Shown: positions 5,828 through 7,527 of the stretch, one piece after another
How positions within the stretch are numbered: position 1 is the stretch's first letter
Layout: the number at the start of each line of letters is the position of its first letter
Position numbers and translations under genes: made by a program
Assembly: GCA_947458525.1 (NCBI GenBank)
Contig: CANHAG010000048.1
Location: forward strand, 1-7,527
DNA: 7,527 bases
Reading direction: 5' to 3'
Source: Rhodospirillaceae bacterium
GTDB lineage: Bacteria > Pseudomonadota > Alphaproteobacteria > Rickettsiales > UBA3002
Notes under the pieces: generated by a model
What the model was told of the DNA's origin: nothing
The model's input: only the letters and a program-made list of their open reading frames with translations
Database searches by the model: none

Positions 5828-6409
5828 TTACGGATAAAGCACATGCTTTGCCCAGCGGCCATCTGCCAGACGGTTATAGAGCGCGCGGCTATGCAGGCGG
5901 AATTCGCCCTGATGCCAGAATTCGATATGGCGGGGAACCAGCCGCCACCCGCCCCAATGCGGCGGGCGGGGCACGGGGCCGTTCGCAAAGCGCTCTTCCA
6001 TTTCCTTAAACCGCGCCTCGAGTATAGCGGGGCTTTCAAGCGCCTGCGATTGCAGCGACGCCCAGGCGCCCAGCTGTTTATTACGTTCACGCGAGGCAAA
6101 ATACGCGTCCGACTCACTGGCGCTTGTTTTTTCCACATGCCCCTCAATACGCACCTGACGCTCCAGCGGCATCCAGTAAAAACACAGCGCCGCGTCGGGA
6201 TTTTTCGTCAGCTCCTCGCTCTTGCGCGAGTGGTAATTGGTGAAGAACACGAACCCCTTCGCATCCGCCTGTTTGAGAAGCACAATGCGCGCAGAAGGCT
6301 TGCCCTCCACCGTGCTGGTGGCGAGCGTCATGGCCGTAGGCTCGCGGATTTCCGGGTGGCGCCGGGCTTCCTCAAGCCAGTCGGTAAACTGGGGGATCGG
6401 GTCTTCCAT
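5828..6409 (-). CDS. pdxH: Pyridoxamine/pyridoxine 5'-phosphate oxidase PdxH
   Basis: FMN-dependent cytosolic enzyme that oxidises pyridoxine or pyridoxamine 5'-phosphate to pyridoxal 5'-phosphate, the last step of vitamin B6 synthesis and salvage. The 193 residues carry the family landmarks in order: [13 protein letters not shown] at the start, TAMTLATS (25-32), [11 protein letters not shown] (39-49), [16 protein letters not shown] (52-67), the [14 protein letters not shown] segment (77-90), [11 protein letters not shown] (114-124), [14 protein letters not shown] (152-165) and RLHSR (171-175). The active-site arginine and histidine of the usual RLHDR motif are kept, but its aspartate is serine here. 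I chose the ATG at 6409 because AAGGGGG precedes it and the family homology begins there; a GTG at 6439 would add ten residues and an in-frame stop lies just beyond. The gene converges on the fliIJ operon and diverges from hldD. Confidence 0.95.
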   Translation of the reverse strand: MEDPIPQFTDWLEEARRHPEIREPTAMTLATSTVEGKPSARIVLLKQADAKGFVFFTNYHSRKSEELTKNPDAALCFYWMPLERQVRIEGHVEKTSASESDAYFASRERNKQLGAWASLQSQALESPAILEARFKEMEERFANGPVPRPPHWGGWRLVPRHIEFWHQGEFRLHSRALYNRLADGRWAKHVLYP

Positions 6410-6547
6410 GCCCCCTTCATAGCGCGGACGGAACAGCACGACAAGTGGGGTTGATTACAGGATGGCGGTTGCCGACTTGTATTTCACTGGAAAGAAAAAA
6501 TAAAACAGGCTAAACTTACAGAAAATTTCGCACGGGAGAGGGTTCGC

Positions 6548-7527
6548 ATGAAACAGATTCTTGTCACCGGTGGCGGCGGATTTATTGGCTCGGTCATGGC
6601 CGGGCATCTCGCAGATCGCGGGCGCTATAATGTGGTGGTGTCTGATTTTTTCGGCGCAACTGAAAAATGGCGCAACTTGAGCAAACACCGTATTTACGAC
6701 CTCATCACCCCGCAGGAAACCTTTGCGTGGCTAGACGCCAACAAACAGCGGGTGGAGGCGATCGTGCATATGGGGGCGGTGTCCTCTACTACCGAAACCA
6801 ATGTGGAGATGCTGCTTGAAAATAATTTCTCCCTCTCCCGCTCTCTTTGGAACTGGTGTGCGGAATATGGCAAACGGCTGATTTATGCCTCCTCCGCCGC
6901 AACCTATGGCGGCGGCGAACACGGGTTTGAGGACAGGATTGATATGGAATATCTCTCCCGCCTGCACCCGATGAACGCCTATGGCTGGAGCAAGCAGATG
7001 TTTGACCAGTTTGTCTCGCTGACACTGGCGGATGGGGGGAAAATTCCGCCGCAATGGGTGGGGTTGAAATTCTTTAATGTGTATGGCCCTAATGAATATC
7101 ATAAAGGCGACCAGAAATCCGTCGCCTGTACGATTTTCCCCCATGCCAAACATGGCCGGCCGGTGCATCTGTTCAAATCCTATAATCCGAAATACAAAGA
7201 CGGCGAACAGCTGCGCGATTTCATCTATGTGAAAGACTGCGCGGCGGTGATTGAATGGCTGATTGAAAACCCGCAAGTGAACGGTCTGTTCAATCTGGGC
7301 AGCGGCAAGGCGCGCACCTTCAAAGACCTTGCCAATACGGTATTTGCTGCACTTGGTAAGGCACCGGCGATTACCTATTTCGAGATGCCAGAACATATCC
7401 GCCCGAAATATCAGTACCTGACCGAAGCCAATATGGCCAAGCTGCGCGCCGCCGGCTATACCCGCCCCATGACCTCGCTCGAAGACGGTGTGAAAGATTA
7501 TGTGCAGCATTATCTGATGAAGGACGA
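6548..7527 (+). CDS. hldD: ADP-L-glycero-D-manno-heptose 6-epimerase HldD, last residues off the right edge
   Basis: Converts ADP-D-glycero-beta-D-manno-heptose to the L-glycero form, the final step making the heptose donor for the LPS inner core. It is an extended short-chain dehydrogenase/reductase with tightly bound NADP. The N-terminal Rossmann signature is VTGGGGFIGS (6-15). Diagnostic HldD stretches follow: GAVSSTTE (76-83), YASSAATYGG (113-122), the catalytic YGWSK (Y145, K149), FNVYGPNEYHKG (176-187, with the second active-site lysine K186), LRDFIYVKD (222-230) and FNLGSGKA (248-255). It has 326 complete codons, within the family's usual 310-330, so only a few residues are missing. 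GGAGAGGG lies 5 nt before the ATG. The 138-bp gap to the pdxH start holds only weak promoter-like boxes (for example TAAAAC at 6501-6506). Confidence 0.95.
   Translation, partial: MKQILVTGGGGFIGSVMAGHLADRGRYNVVVSDFFGATEKWRNLSKHRIYDLITPQETFAWLDANKQRVEAIVHMGAVSSTTETNVEMLLENNFSLSRSLWNWCAEYGKRLIYASSAATYGGGEHGFEDRIDMEYLSRLHPMNAYGWSKQMFDQFVSLTLADGGKIPPQWVGLKFFNVYGPNEYHKGDQKSVACTIFPHAKHGRPVHLFKSYNPKYKDGEQLRDFIYVKDCAAVIEWLIENPQVNGLFNLGSGKARTFKDLANTVFAALGKAPAITYFEMPEHIRPKYQYLTEANMAKLRAAGYTRPMTSLEDGVKDYVQHYLMKD

Noticed and set aside
5669..6454. 261-codon open frame on the plus strand
   Set aside because: Overlaps the lipoprotein tail out of frame and runs antisense through pdxH; no ribosome site and no recognisable domain.
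6731..7510. 259-codon open frame on the minus strand
   Set aside because: Entirely antisense to hldD, whose motifs are unambiguous.

Overview
The window looks like a chromosomal piece of a motile, Gram-negative alphaproteobacterium. Four things point there: a CtrA-type cell-cycle response regulator with strongly conserved receiver and DNA-binding regions, CtrA recognition sequences (TTAA-N7-TTAA) in front of it, flagellar export genes next to it, and outer-membrane functions (TolB, an LPS heptose epimerase, a two-partner-secretion exoprotein). The DNA is GC-rich by eye except for one AT-rich gap. I cannot place it below class level from this sequence alone.

Layout. Positions 1-974 (minus) hold the N-terminal part of a filamentous-haemagglutinin-like (TPS-domain) exoprotein; its C-terminus lies beyond the left edge. 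A gap of about 210 bp follows, with a likely promoter for that gene and hairpins that may end the tolB transcript. Then tolB (2497-1187, minus) and ctrA (3307-2573, minus) are separated by 75 bp. The AT-rich gap 3308-3617 divides ctrA from the divergent operon fliI (3618-4970), fliJ (4974-5393) and a small lipoprotein gene (5383-5799, overlapping fliJ by 11 bp). pdxH (6409-5828, minus) converges on that operon, and hldD (6548 to the right edge, plus) diverges from pdxH and is nearly complete.

How the parts fit together. CtrA in alphaproteobacteria ties flagellar assembly and envelope/division genes to the cell cycle. Here ctrA shares a control region with the flagellar export ATPase operon, and that region carries two perfect TTAA-N7-TTAA sequences, both read best toward ctrA. 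This suggests autoregulation, with possible co-control of fliIJ. The lipoprotein gene is translationally close-coupled to fliJ, so it is a candidate accessory envelope protein made with the export apparatus. tolB stands apart from tolQRA and pal and may be partly read through from ctrA. pdxH (vitamin B6 salvage) and hldD (LPS core heptose) look like ordinary housekeeping neighbours.

I found no mobile element, CRISPR array, tRNA or rRNA. Nothing here is a clearly new system. The most interesting parts are the ctrA/fliI control region and the unrecognised lipoprotein.
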